Assembly (NCBI GenBank): GCA_927407015.1
Contig: CAKMJT010000016.1
Coordinates: 62,001-126,000 of the forward strand
Origin: an uncultured Proteiniphilum sp.
Lineage (GTDB): Bacteria; Bacteroidota; Bacteroidia; Bacteroidales; Dysgonomonadaceae
Direction: 5' to 3'
Length of the DNA stretch: 64,000 bases
The position numbers and the translations under genes are program-made. Shown one piece after another: positions 52,744-61,237 of the stretch (positions are counted from its first letter, which is position 1; the number at the start of each line of letters is the position of its first letter). The notes beneath the pieces were generated by a model. It worked only from the letters and a program-made list of their open reading frames with translations, had not been told where the DNA came from and did no database searches.

Positions 52744-55700
52744 ATGAAAGACTCTCAGTTCTCATTGGATTCTATTTGTATGCGGCTATCTGCATTTCTC
52801 TTACTGTGCCTTTTCACAGGGATGGTGTATTCCGGGCAACAGCAGACGCTATCGGTATTGAACTTTAAAGTACTGAGTACCTCTGATGGCTTTCCCAATA
52901 ATGAAATTCAGAAAGTCTATCAGGACAGGGAAGGATTTATGTGGTTTGCCACCCGCAATGGATTGTGCAAATACGATGGTTATCAGATTACTGTATACAA
53001 CACTGATCCGTTGAAACACCATCAGCTCTCGGGTAACAACATCATGTGCCTCACTGATGACCACAAGGGAAACCTCTGGATCGGAACGTTTAACGGCATA
53101 AACCGTTTCGATAAGACAACGGGAAAATTTGAGCAGGTTGAGATACAAAACAGTACTTCCAAGTCGGTGGCCTGCATGTTGATAACAAAGGGAAACAGTA
53201 TACTGATTGGGATGGATGACGGATTATTTGTGTATGATCCGCAAAAAAACATCTTTGTGCATCACAGTCTGCGAAATATGGGAGATGAACGGATCAATGC
53301 TCCGGTTAAGTCACTGATGGAAGATGAGGAGGGTGAAATATGGATTGGCACGTGGAACAGTGGTTTGTTCAGATTTGCACCCTCTCAGAACGTGATATAC
53401 AGCTATCCGAAACTAAATCCACGCAATTCTGCACATGTGATCTATCAGGATAGTAAACAGCATATCTGGGTAGGTACGTGGGAAGGAGGATTGCATCTTT
53501 TGGAGAACCCGAAGGATATGAAGCGTTTCCGGTGGAAATCATACGTGCATGATCCACATGATCCCGCCAGTTTGCTGGATAATATTGTCTATGACATTTG
53601 TGAGGACATTCATACAAATTCCTTGTGGGTGGGAACACGCAGTGGTCTAAGCATTCTGGAATATGACAGACCGGATGCATTTATCAATTACAGTGCCACA
53701 CTTCCGACAAATAAGCTTCCCGGCAATGAGATCAACTCCATTCTCAGTGATCACGATGGTAACATCTGGCTGGGTTCCATTGGAGGAGGTGTGATGTTCA
53801 CAAATACCGAAAAACCCAAATTTAAATTATTCGACGTCAATCTCCCGGAAATGCCTACAGGGGCTATTCGCTCGATTCTGATGGATGAAGAGCGGAATAT
53901 GTGGCTGAGCATTGGTACCTATGGGATTGTATATTATGACAATAATTCTCAAATGATTACGTCACAATTTGAATTGCCGGAATTTCGGGAAATGAAGCAA
54001 AATACAACGTATGATATCAAACGGCTTAACAACAATGAAACAGTGTTTGCAACCTATGGCGACGGACTTTGGGTCTACGAAAAAGGAAAGCCTGTCAGAA
54101 TATTTACTACCCGGAACAGCAATTTTATCAGTGACGACAGGATCCGATGTCTGTATGAAGATCGGCAAAATAATTGCTGGATTGGCACACAAAGCGGCCT
54201 GGGGGTTCGGTTCAATGATGGTACCGGTGCAACATTCGGAGAGATCATCGTGAATGGAGAACATCTGGAAAGTACGAGTATGATTGACATCACACAAGAT
54301 AAAGCAGGGAGAACATGGATTGCCTCTATCAATCATGGGATCATCGCCATGGAAGGTAATCCCCGCTATCCCGCTTCAATAACCTGGAAAAATTACACCA
54401 TCGCGAATAAAAAAATCTCATCCAACACTGTGATTTCTCTTTTTTTAGATCGATCAAACCGTTTATGGGCAGGAGCAGAAAGTGGTAAACTTTACCTCTA
54501 TGATGAAAAAACGGACAGTTTTACCGATAAATCACCCCGCTTTTCCATTTTGGGGAACACCATCAGTTCTATTCAGGAAGATAGCCGCGGAAATCTGTGG
54601 ATCGGTACCAACAAAGGGCTTGCCCGGTTGTCGTTCAACGATCGGGGTGAGCTGGGCGAATACCGCATTTACACCACAGCTGACGGTCTTCAGGATAATT
54701 TTTTTATTCCGAAATCCTCGTTCAACCACTATGGAGAGCTGTTTTTCGGCGGATATAAGGGGTTGATCTATTTTTTCCCGGAGCAGATCGATACCCACAT
54801 CGGTCAAATCCCTTTCTACATTACCGATATTCAAATATTCAACCAATCATTTTCGAATCAACCGCCGGAAACGGCTAGCCGTATTTCGGAAAAAACGGCT
54901 CCTTTTACCGATAGAATTACCATCTCCCACAAATACAACAATTTCAGCATTCACTTTGCGACGCTGAACTATAAAAACCCGGAACTGAATAAATATGCCT
55001 ATAAGCTGGAGGGATTCGATGACGAATGGCGTTTTGCCGATTCCAAACAAAACGCAGCGCATTACAACAATCTCCCCGCGGGAAGATATACCTTTTTATT
55101 GCGGGCAACTACCCACAACGGTGTGTGGAATGATGCCGTGAAAGAACTGAAAGTTACTGTATTGCCTCCTGGATGGCTCTCCTGGTGGGCAATGTTGATT
55201 TACCTTTGCCTTCTTGCATTCATCGGATATGCCATTTATCAGAATATCGTAAACCGCATTCATCTCCGTAATCAATTGAGATACAAAGAGATAGAACAGA
55301 TGAAAGCGGAAGAGCTGAATCGTGCCAAACTTCAGTTTTTCACGAACGTGACCCATGAGTTTTTAACTCCTCTGACGATTATCTCTGCCACTGTAGACGA
55401 GTTACAACTAACTGCACACCGTAAAGACAACCTGTATCAGACGCTGACACGAAATATCAACCGGCTTACACGCCTGTTGCAACAGATTCTGGAATTCAGA
55501 AAAGCAGAATCCGGGAATCTTAAACTTCGTGTGTCATACGGGAATATTTCCCAATTTATCAAAAAATCCACCGATTCATTTTATCCGTTGATCAGAAAGC
55601 GGAAGATTCATTTCTCCTACGTGAGTGATCCGGAACATATCCAGGGGCTGTTCGATACCGATAAACTTGATAAGATCCTTTACAACCTGATCTCCAATGC

Positions 55701-56886
55701 CGCCAAATATGTGAACGAAGGAGGCACCATACAATTAACGCTGACATATCTGGACGAAACCAGAGATCATATCCGCATTTCCGTGAAGGACGATGGCGCC
55801 GGCATCCCGAAAGAAGATCAGCAGTCTCTGTTCCAGCGGTTCTATGAAGGTGATTACCGGCGCCATCATACTACGGGAACGGGCATCGGACTCTCACTGG
55901 TCAAAGACCTTGTCACCTTGTCTCACGGCACAATACAAGTGGAGAGTGATCTTGGGAAAGGGAGCGAATTCACGGTAATCCTCCCTGTTGACACCTCTTA
56001 TTTTGAAGATTCAGAGATTGATTCCCACAGTTCTGATTACATTCAATCTCCGGCCATGGATGATGCTGACACAAAAACAGAAGAAAAGAATAGCACAAAG
56101 GATCAGAAAAAATCGTCCTCCATATTGGTTGTAGAAGATAATGAAGAGATTTTGCAACTTATTCAACGGTTATTAAATAAGGAATATCATGTTTTTACGG
56201 CAATGAACGGAAATGAGGCCAGGCTGGTATTGGAACATGAGAAGATTGACCTGATCGTATCGGATATCATGATGCCGGAGATGGATGGCATTGAGTTATG
56301 CAAAATATTGAAAAATGATATCGAGTATAGTCATATACCGATTGTCCTGTTAACAGCAAAAACTGATGAAAGAGATCGGGCAGTAGCCTACGAATCGGGG
56401 GCTGATGCATTCATCAGTAAGCCATTTAACATGAATGTGCTTCATGCCCGCATCAAAAACCTGTTGAAAAGTCGCGAACGCATGGCGGCTGATTTTAAAA
56501 ATCAACTTGTTTTCGAAATAAAAGATCTGAATTTTACCAATCTCGATGAAGAATTTTTACAGAAAGCGATCGATTGTGTAAACAGGCATCTGGGTGATTC
56601 CGATTTCGACCAGCAGCAGTTCTCAGATGAGATGAACGTGAGCAAATCTACCCTCTATAATAAATTAAAGACTCTGACCGGATTGAATACATCGGCTTTC
56701 ATTACAAATATCCGGATGAAAGCAGCTTGCCGGATCATGGATCAAAACCACGCTATCCGTATCTCGGACCTTGCATACAGTGTAGGTTTCAATGATCCGA
56801 AGTATTTCAGCTCCTGTTTTAAAAAGGAATTCAATATGCGACCGAGTGAATATATCGAGCGGTTTTCAGGGTCCGTAAATACGTGA
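52744..56886 (+). CDS. Hybrid two-component system regulator (HTCS3)
   Basis: A 1380-residue HTCS from the ATG at 52744; an in-frame ATG at 52780 begins a more typical signal peptide and may be the real start. Domain order: periplasmic propeller repeats (Met-Trp-Phe-Ala-Thr, Leu-Trp-Ile-Gly-Thr, Ile-Trp-Leu-Gly), Y_Y_Y sandwich (about 730-800), membrane helix about 812-832, histidine kinase around His871 in Thr-His-Glu-Phe-Leu-Thr-Pro (Leu in place of the usual Arg), ATPase with Asn-Leu-Ile-Ser-Asn-Ala-Ala-Lys-Tyr and Asp-Asp-Gly-Ala-Gly-Ile, receiver with Asp1174, and AraC-type HTH. It is divergent from susC of module B, and its stop lies 14 bp from the stop of the convergent BNR_4 gene. Expected to activate module B and possibly the BNR_4 gene. 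Confidence 0.95.
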   Translation: MKDSQFSLDSICMRLSAFLLLCLFTGMVYSGQQQTLSVLNFKVLSTSDGFPNNEIQKVYQDREGFMWFATRNGLCKYDGYQITVYNTDPLKHHQLSGNNIMCLTDDHKGNLWIGTFNGINRFDKTTGKFEQVEIQNSTSKSVACMLITKGNSILIGMDDGLFVYDPQKNIFVHHSLRNMGDERINAPVKSLMEDEEGEIWIGTWNSGLFRFAPSQNVIYSYPKLNPRNSAHVIYQDSKQHIWVGTWEGGLHLLENPKDMKRFRWKSYVHDPHDPASLLDNIVYDICEDIHTNSLWVGTRSGLSILEYDRPDAFINYSATLPTNKLPGNEINSILSDHDGNIWLGSIGGGVMFTNTEKPKFKLFDVNLPEMPTGAIRSILMDEERNMWLSIGTYGIVYYDNNSQMITSQFELPEFREMKQNTTYDIKRLNNNETVFATYGDGLWVYEKGKPVRIFTTRNSNFISDDRIRCLYEDRQNNCWIGTQSGLGVRFNDGTGATFGEIIVNGEHLESTSMIDITQDKAGRTWIASINHGIIAMEGNPRYPASITWKNYTIANKKISSNTVISLFLDRSNRLWAGAESGKLYLYDEKTDSFTDKSPRFSILGNTISSIQEDSRGNLWIGTNKGLARLSFNDRGELGEYRIYTTADGLQDNFFIPKSSFNHYGELFFGGYKGLIYFFPEQIDTHIGQIPFYITDIQIFNQSFSNQPPETASRISEKTAPFTDRITISHKYNNFSIHFATLNYKNPELNKYAYKLEGFDDEWRFADSKQNAAHYNNLPAGRYTFLLRATTHNGVWNDAVKELKVTVLPPGWLSWWAMLIYLCLLAFIGYAIYQNIVNRIHLRNQLRYKEIEQMKAEELNRAKLQFFTNVTHEFLTPLTIISATVDELQLTAHRKDNLYQTLTRNINRLTRLLQQILEFRKAESGNLKLRVSYGNISQFIKKSTDSFYPLIRKRKIHFSYVSDPEHIQGLFDTDKLDKILYNLISNAAKYVNEGGTIQLTLTYLDETRDHIRISVKDDGAGIPKEDQQSLFQRFYEGDYRRHHTTGTGIGLSLVKDLVTLSHGTIQVESDLGKGSEFTVILPVDTSYFEDSEIDSHSSDYIQSPAMDDADTKTEEKNSTKDQKKSSSILVVEDNEEILQLIQRLLNKEYHVFTAMNGNEARLVLEHEKIDLIVSDIMMPEMDGIELCKILKNDIEYSHIPIVLLTAKTDERDRAVAYESGADAFISKPFNMNVLHARIKNLLKSRERMAADFKNQLVFEIKDLNFTNLDEEFLQKAIDCVNRHLGDSDFDQQQFSDEMNVSKSTLYNKLKTLTGLNTSAFITNIRMKAACRIMDQNHAIRISDLAYSVGFNDPKYFSSCFKKEFNMRPSEYIERFSGSVNT

Positions 56887-56900
56887 TAACGGATGATTTA

Positions 56901-58796
56901 CTAAACCGGGATCGCTTTAACTTCATCCTGTGAAAAGGCCCGGTCGTAGATTCTCAAATCCTCCACGCTGCCTGCAAATCCTCCCAAAACAATATCAGAA
57001 AGCGATAATCTGTCCATAGCAACAGATTGATCAATTAATCCGTTGATATAGGTACGCAGTATTTGTTGATCATACGTGATCACCAGTTGAAAAGAGTTGA
57101 CCATCACCGGCAAATACCATTGCCCGTTGGTGCCCCTGTTTTTTTGCTTCCAGATATCCGAATTTCCTAACACGTTGGTACTGATGTACGCTGTTTTCCC
57201 TGACTTTAAGCAGGGCCTGGGTCTCCTGCCGGAATCAATTCCATATGCCAGGCCGGCAAATTGTAAGATTTCACCATATCCGGTCGCGGAATCAAGCGAT
57301 AGTGTGAGGGCAATCGTAAACGAGCCGGTGGGTGGTACACTGAGTGTAACGGGATCTTCTGCAGCTATTTTCCCGGGTCTCTTCTGAAGCCTGAGTCCTC
57401 TCCTCAGGTTAATATCATCGGTCGGCACAGAGACGTTTGTCCGGATAGCAGTGGGGTACCCTTGCGGTCGTTGTGAACTGACAATCCAGTCGTAATAATC
57501 GCCCTGCATCCACACCAACGGTTGAGTGTCCGGAAGGCCGGCAATCATAAAGGGGCGAACATTATTTTTGGGAGAATCAAAAGTAAGCTGTTCCTCAAAA
57601 ATGGCTCCTCCGTCAGTGGGCACTGTGAATTTTTTCAATTCATATATTTTACCATACTTACCCTCCACGGGAACTGATCCGTAGATGATCTTCGGATTAT
57701 GTTTGTCAATGGTCATCCCGCCGCTGTAACATTTCTCAATATCGGGAGACTGATGAAAATGACCACCGGCATTTGACAGGAATGTTTTCTGCCACCGGTT
57801 GCCCGTCCATTTGACATGAAAGTAATCATGCGATAATTTGTCGTCACTGATACTGACCGTTGCCATCACGGGATTCTCGTTTTGGTCAAGCGTCAGCTCC
57901 CAGATCCAGTTGCGAAGGGGAGAATCATCAACCACCGCTAAAGGATGACTTTTCCTGTAGGCAGCAGAGTTGTCTACCTCATGCAATAGTGTATCTCCAA
58001 TAGTTGAAAGTACATTTCCCGCAATATCCTTCAACGCTTTGGTATGGATATCCATATAATTGAGATAAATCCAATTCTCGCTTTGATTATCCGGATGCGT
58101 AGTGGTATAGGCAAGAAAAATCCTATCCTTGCCGTCAGAGGCATATTTGGCATAAGGTCTGACTCCGCCCGCACCTTTCAGGGAACGAATAATCTGAAAG
58201 GGTCCCCAGTCGATCCGCACCTTGTCCTCCGCATCCGGGAGGGTTAGCCGCGCAATGGTGGGATGCCATCCTACCCCTCTCCAGCAGAGATAGACATGCT
58301 CCGGATCGTCTGACAGGATAAAAGGGGTAGGGTAGGTCGTATTGTGCTCCGTCTCCAGCCTGCTCTCTTTTCCGAGGGTGGTGATATCCCCCGGTTCGCG
58401 GGATACACGGTAATAGAAACAGGGTTCATCGGTATGCCGCGAGTAGAATATCATGATGCGTTCGTCGGGCAGCACCAGAAAAGTGGGATTGTTGTGATCA
58501 TCCGGCTGAAACCAGGAACGGATCAGCACCTCGTTGGTCCGGTTGTGCAAATGGTCGATCTGTGTTGCCTTGATTGTTCCCTGTACATCGATATAACCGA
58601 TATAGGTACTGTTGATGGTACCGCAATCATTTTCATAATGAAGGGCACGCGGATCTGCAAACCAGCACCAGGCGCCTTTTTCCGCAATGGTGTGGACCTG
58701 GAACGTACCCTCTGTTAACGAACCGGTTGTATTTTGTGCGAAAGTGTTAACCGCTGTGTGCAAACAGATAAGAAAAAGACCAATGACAATACGCAT
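56901..58796 (-). CDS. BNR_4 seven-bladed propeller enzyme with LamG-like C-terminal domain; possible rhamnose-glucuronate cap-removing enzyme
   Basis: The ATG at 58796 gives 631 residues with a signal peptide ending Thr-Phe-Ala-Gln. Residues about 25-450 match the BNR_4 propeller pattern: Trp-Cys-Trp-Phe-Ala-Asp-Pro-Arg-Ala near the start, Asp-Asp-His-Asn-Asn-Pro, Tyr-Ser-Arg-His and Gly-Gly-His-Phe-His-Gln-Ser-Pro, with His and Arg residues that could form the active pocket. Residues about 475-625 form a concanavalin/LamG-like sandwich ending with the typical Gly-Ser-Val-Glu-Asp-Leu-Arg-Ile-Tyr-Asp-Arg-Ala. BNR_4 families include lyases and hydrolases on Rha-GlcA linkages (GH145/PL42 and ulvan lyases). 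Next to a GH105 and galactanases, removal of the rhamnose-alpha-1,4-glucuronate cap of arabinogalactan protein is plausible but unproven. It converges on HTCS3. Confidence 0.7.
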   Translation of the reverse strand: MRIVIGLFLICLHTAVNTFAQNTTGSLTEGTFQVHTIAEKGAWCWFADPRALHYENDCGTINSTYIGYIDVQGTIKATQIDHLHNRTNEVLIRSWFQPDDHNNPTFLVLPDERIMIFYSRHTDEPCFYYRVSREPGDITTLGKESRLETEHNTTYPTPFILSDDPEHVYLCWRGVGWHPTIARLTLPDAEDKVRIDWGPFQIIRSLKGAGGVRPYAKYASDGKDRIFLAYTTTHPDNQSENWIYLNYMDIHTKALKDIAGNVLSTIGDTLLHEVDNSAAYRKSHPLAVVDDSPLRNWIWELTLDQNENPVMATVSISDDKLSHDYFHVKWTGNRWQKTFLSNAGGHFHQSPDIEKCYSGGMTIDKHNPKIIYGSVPVEGKYGKIYELKKFTVPTDGGAIFEEQLTFDSPKNNVRPFMIAGLPDTQPLVWMQGDYYDWIVSSQRPQGYPTAIRTNVSVPTDDINLRRGLRLQKRPGKIAAEDPVTLSVPPTGSFTIALTLSLDSATGYGEILQFAGLAYGIDSGRRPRPCLKSGKTAYISTNVLGNSDIWKQKNRGTNGQWYLPVMVNSFQLVITYDQQILRTYINGLIDQSVAMDRLSLSDIVLGGFAGSVEDLRIYDRAFSQDEVKAIPV

Positions 58797-58883
58797 ACAG
58801 GTAACCTTTATTAGAATCAAGCCAGATAGCAACAGGCTAAATGGCTTGATAATTTTAACTGACAGTTGAAAAGGATATTACCC

Positions 58884-60785
58884 TTACCATAACAGTATGT
58901 ATATCAGGGTGACGATCAGGCAGATACCCAGGGCACCCAAAGCAAACCCTTTGTCCGTTTTGAAAAGCTCCAGTTCGAAGGGTACCGCTTTTTTGTCTTT
59001 GTATTGCGAATTTGCATTGGAGAACAAAAATAGTGAGATGGAGAATATCAGCGAACCAAAGAAGAAGAAGGCTTCAAAACCAATGTTTTCAAGGTAGATA
59101 ACCCTTTCATTGGTGCTGCCATTAACGAACAGTATTTTGTGAACTGCAGCGGCCAGAATGAAAAATAAGGAGAAAAACAGGGTGATCCCGCCCCATTTCA
59201 ACATCTTCTTCCTGTCAGCTTCATCCGCTTTCTCCGTTTCTACTTTGGTGCTGTCAACAAAGGTGATCGCCACAAATATCACGAACAGAATGATAAAGAT
59301 ATAGCCCATCCTGAACTGGAATGGCATGTCCGGTAGTGCTATTTTGAACAGCAGACCCATCGGTATGGTGAGTATAGAGGTCCATACTGCTGCCTTCGAT
59401 GAGGCCCTTTTCCACAACAATCCTAAACCAAACACCACGATAATGCCCGGATAGATAAATCCGGAGTATTCCTGAATATACTGGAATGCCTGATCCAGAC
59501 CACCCAGCAACGGTTCAACAGCGATGATGGCAATGACTAATGCCAGGAAAGCGGTGAAACGACCGACTCTTACCAATTGTCTGTCCGTCGCATTCTTCTT
59601 GATGTGCTGCTTGTAAATATCCATCGTGAAGATGGTAGAAGTAGAGTTCAACATGGATGCCAGGGATGAGATGACCGCAGCAGCCAGTGCGGCAAAGGAG
59701 AGTCCCTTGATGCCTATCGGGGCAAAATTCCTGATCAGCCAGGGATAGGCATCATCAGAAACATTGATGGTTCCGCCCAAATCAACATACCCCTGTTGGA
59801 TACCGGGGATATCCTGTGGGTAATTGAACATGATAAATGCGGTAACACCGGGAATAACCACGATGAAAGGGATCAATATCTTCAGGAAGCCGGCAAAAAT
59901 AAGCCCTTTCTGTGCTTCACCGATACTCTTGGCTGCAAGGCCTTTCTGGATGATATACTGGTTGAAACCCCAATAGCCGATATTGGTCAGCCAGACTCCT
60001 CCCACGATAGCGGCAATGCCGGGCAGGTCTCTGAAAGCATCGGGTGATTTTGATTTATCTACAATCAGGTTAAAATGGGTGTCATTGGGAATGCTCTTCA
60101 ACTTCTCGTAAATGATGGTCAGCCCTTCCCATGCTCCTTTTCCTTCGCCCGATACTGCTTCCAGTGCAAAGTAAGCGGTGATTAATCCGCCGCCTATCAG
60201 GAAGATAACCTGAAGGACATCGGTCCATGCCACGGATGCCAATCCACCGTAAATGGAATAGATACCGGCAATGATAAACAGTGCCAGCACAATCTGCATG
60301 CGAAACCCTTCCAGTCCGAGAATCTGTTCGATGGCGATGGATCCCAGCCATGCCACGGAGGTGAGATTCACAAAAATGTAGAGGAAGAGCCAAAATACCG
60401 AGAAGGCCATTCCCACTCCTTCATTATAGCGCTCACGCAGGAACTGCGGGATGGTATAAATATGTCTTTTTAACATGACCGGTAATAAGAACTTGGCCAC
60501 AATGATGAGTGTTACGGCTGCCATTATTTCATAAGCAGCCACACAGATGCCAATTTTATACCCCGACCCCGACATCCCGATAAACTGCTCAGCAGAAATG
60601 TTGGCAGCGATCAGAGAGGCACCCACGGCCCACCAGGTAAGTTTGTTCCCCGCAAGGAAATAGTCGTTGGCTGTTTTATCCACTCCTTTCTTGTTCCTGG
60701 AAAGGAAAAGGCCCAAACTCACCAAAAGAATCATGTATACCCCGACTATAATGTAATCAATTGTCTGAAATCCCGAATTACTCAT
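58884..60785 (-). CDS. Sodium/solute symporter of the SSS (SGLT) family, probable sugar transporter
   Basis: A 633-residue inner-membrane protein with about 14 predicted helices. It starts Phe-Gln-Thr-Ile-Asp-Tyr and contains the SSS signature region Asn-Ile-Ser-Ala-Glu-Gln-Phe-Ile-Gly-Met-Ser-Gly-Ser-Gly-Tyr, the Ser-Val-Ala-Trp-Leu-Gly segment, and Thr-Asn-Ile-Gly-Tyr-Trp-Gly-Phe-Asn-Gln-Tyr-Ile-Ile-Gln, which strongly resembles the galactose-binding helix of Vibrio SGLT. SSS proteins couple sugar uptake to Na+. At the end of the arabinogalactan region it would carry released galactose, arabinose or a uronic acid sugar into the cytoplasm. It is 87 bp upstream of the BNR_4 gene and probably co-transcribed with it. 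Confidence 0.9.
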   Translation of the reverse strand: MSNSGFQTIDYIIVGVYMILLVSLGLFLSRNKKGVDKTANDYFLAGNKLTWWAVGASLIAANISAEQFIGMSGSGYKIGICVAAYEIMAAVTLIIVAKFLLPVMLKRHIYTIPQFLRERYNEGVGMAFSVFWLFLYIFVNLTSVAWLGSIAIEQILGLEGFRMQIVLALFIIAGIYSIYGGLASVAWTDVLQVIFLIGGGLITAYFALEAVSGEGKGAWEGLTIIYEKLKSIPNDTHFNLIVDKSKSPDAFRDLPGIAAIVGGVWLTNIGYWGFNQYIIQKGLAAKSIGEAQKGLIFAGFLKILIPFIVVIPGVTAFIMFNYPQDIPGIQQGYVDLGGTINVSDDAYPWLIRNFAPIGIKGLSFAALAAAVISSLASMLNSTSTIFTMDIYKQHIKKNATDRQLVRVGRFTAFLALVIAIIAVEPLLGGLDQAFQYIQEYSGFIYPGIIVVFGLGLLWKRASSKAAVWTSILTIPMGLLFKIALPDMPFQFRMGYIFIILFVIFVAITFVDSTKVETEKADEADRKKMLKWGGITLFFSLFFILAAAVHKILFVNGSTNERVIYLENIGFEAFFFFGSLIFSISLFLFSNANSQYKDKKAVPFELELFKTDKGFALGALGICLIVTLIYILLW

Positions 60786-61182
60786 TATTCAAAATAATTT
60801 AAGTTAGTATGTATTTCAAGTTAGTAGTATGTTTATGGAGAAACTTCAGTGAATCCGGAAAATATGCGCCCTATTTGAATGACTGTGTAGGTACACGGTT
60901 TAGGATAATAGAATAAAAATTGCTGTTATCCGACCGCATTTTCCAGGAACATTAGTTTCAATGCTTTGTTTTTCAATGTTTTTGTTTATGATCGAAATCC
61001 GAAATGATCAGCATTCCATTTAAATGTGCCAAAGATAAATAAATTTCCTCAACAAACGAATAAAAATGTTTCCAATAGATAAAATTCGATCGAAAGAATG
61101 ATTGATTTGAAATAAGTCAATCCGAAATTAAAAACGATCAAACTTTTCAATTCCTTTTTAGGAACATATCGGTGCGTAAACA
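60786..61182 (-). promoter_or_regulatory. Promoter and long leader region of the symporter gene
   Basis: A 397 bp AT-rich non-coding stretch. The minus strand holds an exact -7 box TATCTTTG at 61037-61030 with a TTTG at 61056-61053 upstream (15-base gap, shorter than the common 19-21). Transcription would begin near 61023, giving a leader of about 240 nt to the ATG at 60785. No open frame in the region is convincing. Confidence 0.4.
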
Positions 61183-61219
61183 ATAAAGAGGATATATCTC
61201 GGTGAGATATCCTCTTTAT
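61183..61219 (-). terminator. Terminator hairpin after asnB
   Basis: Arms 61183-61195 and 61207-61219 form a 13 bp AT-rich stem with an 11-base loop, starting about 19 nt after the asnB stop. The arms themselves are A- and T-rich at their outer ends, so the structure could work in either direction. Confidence 0.65.
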
Positions 61220-61237
61220 CAGGTTCAATAGAATGGA

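Noticed and set aside
60786-61182. Possible small RNA or tRNA gene in the symporter upstream region
   Set aside because: No cloverleaf, no conserved T-loop sequence and no GC-rich structured core were found; the region is AT-rich and fits a leader.
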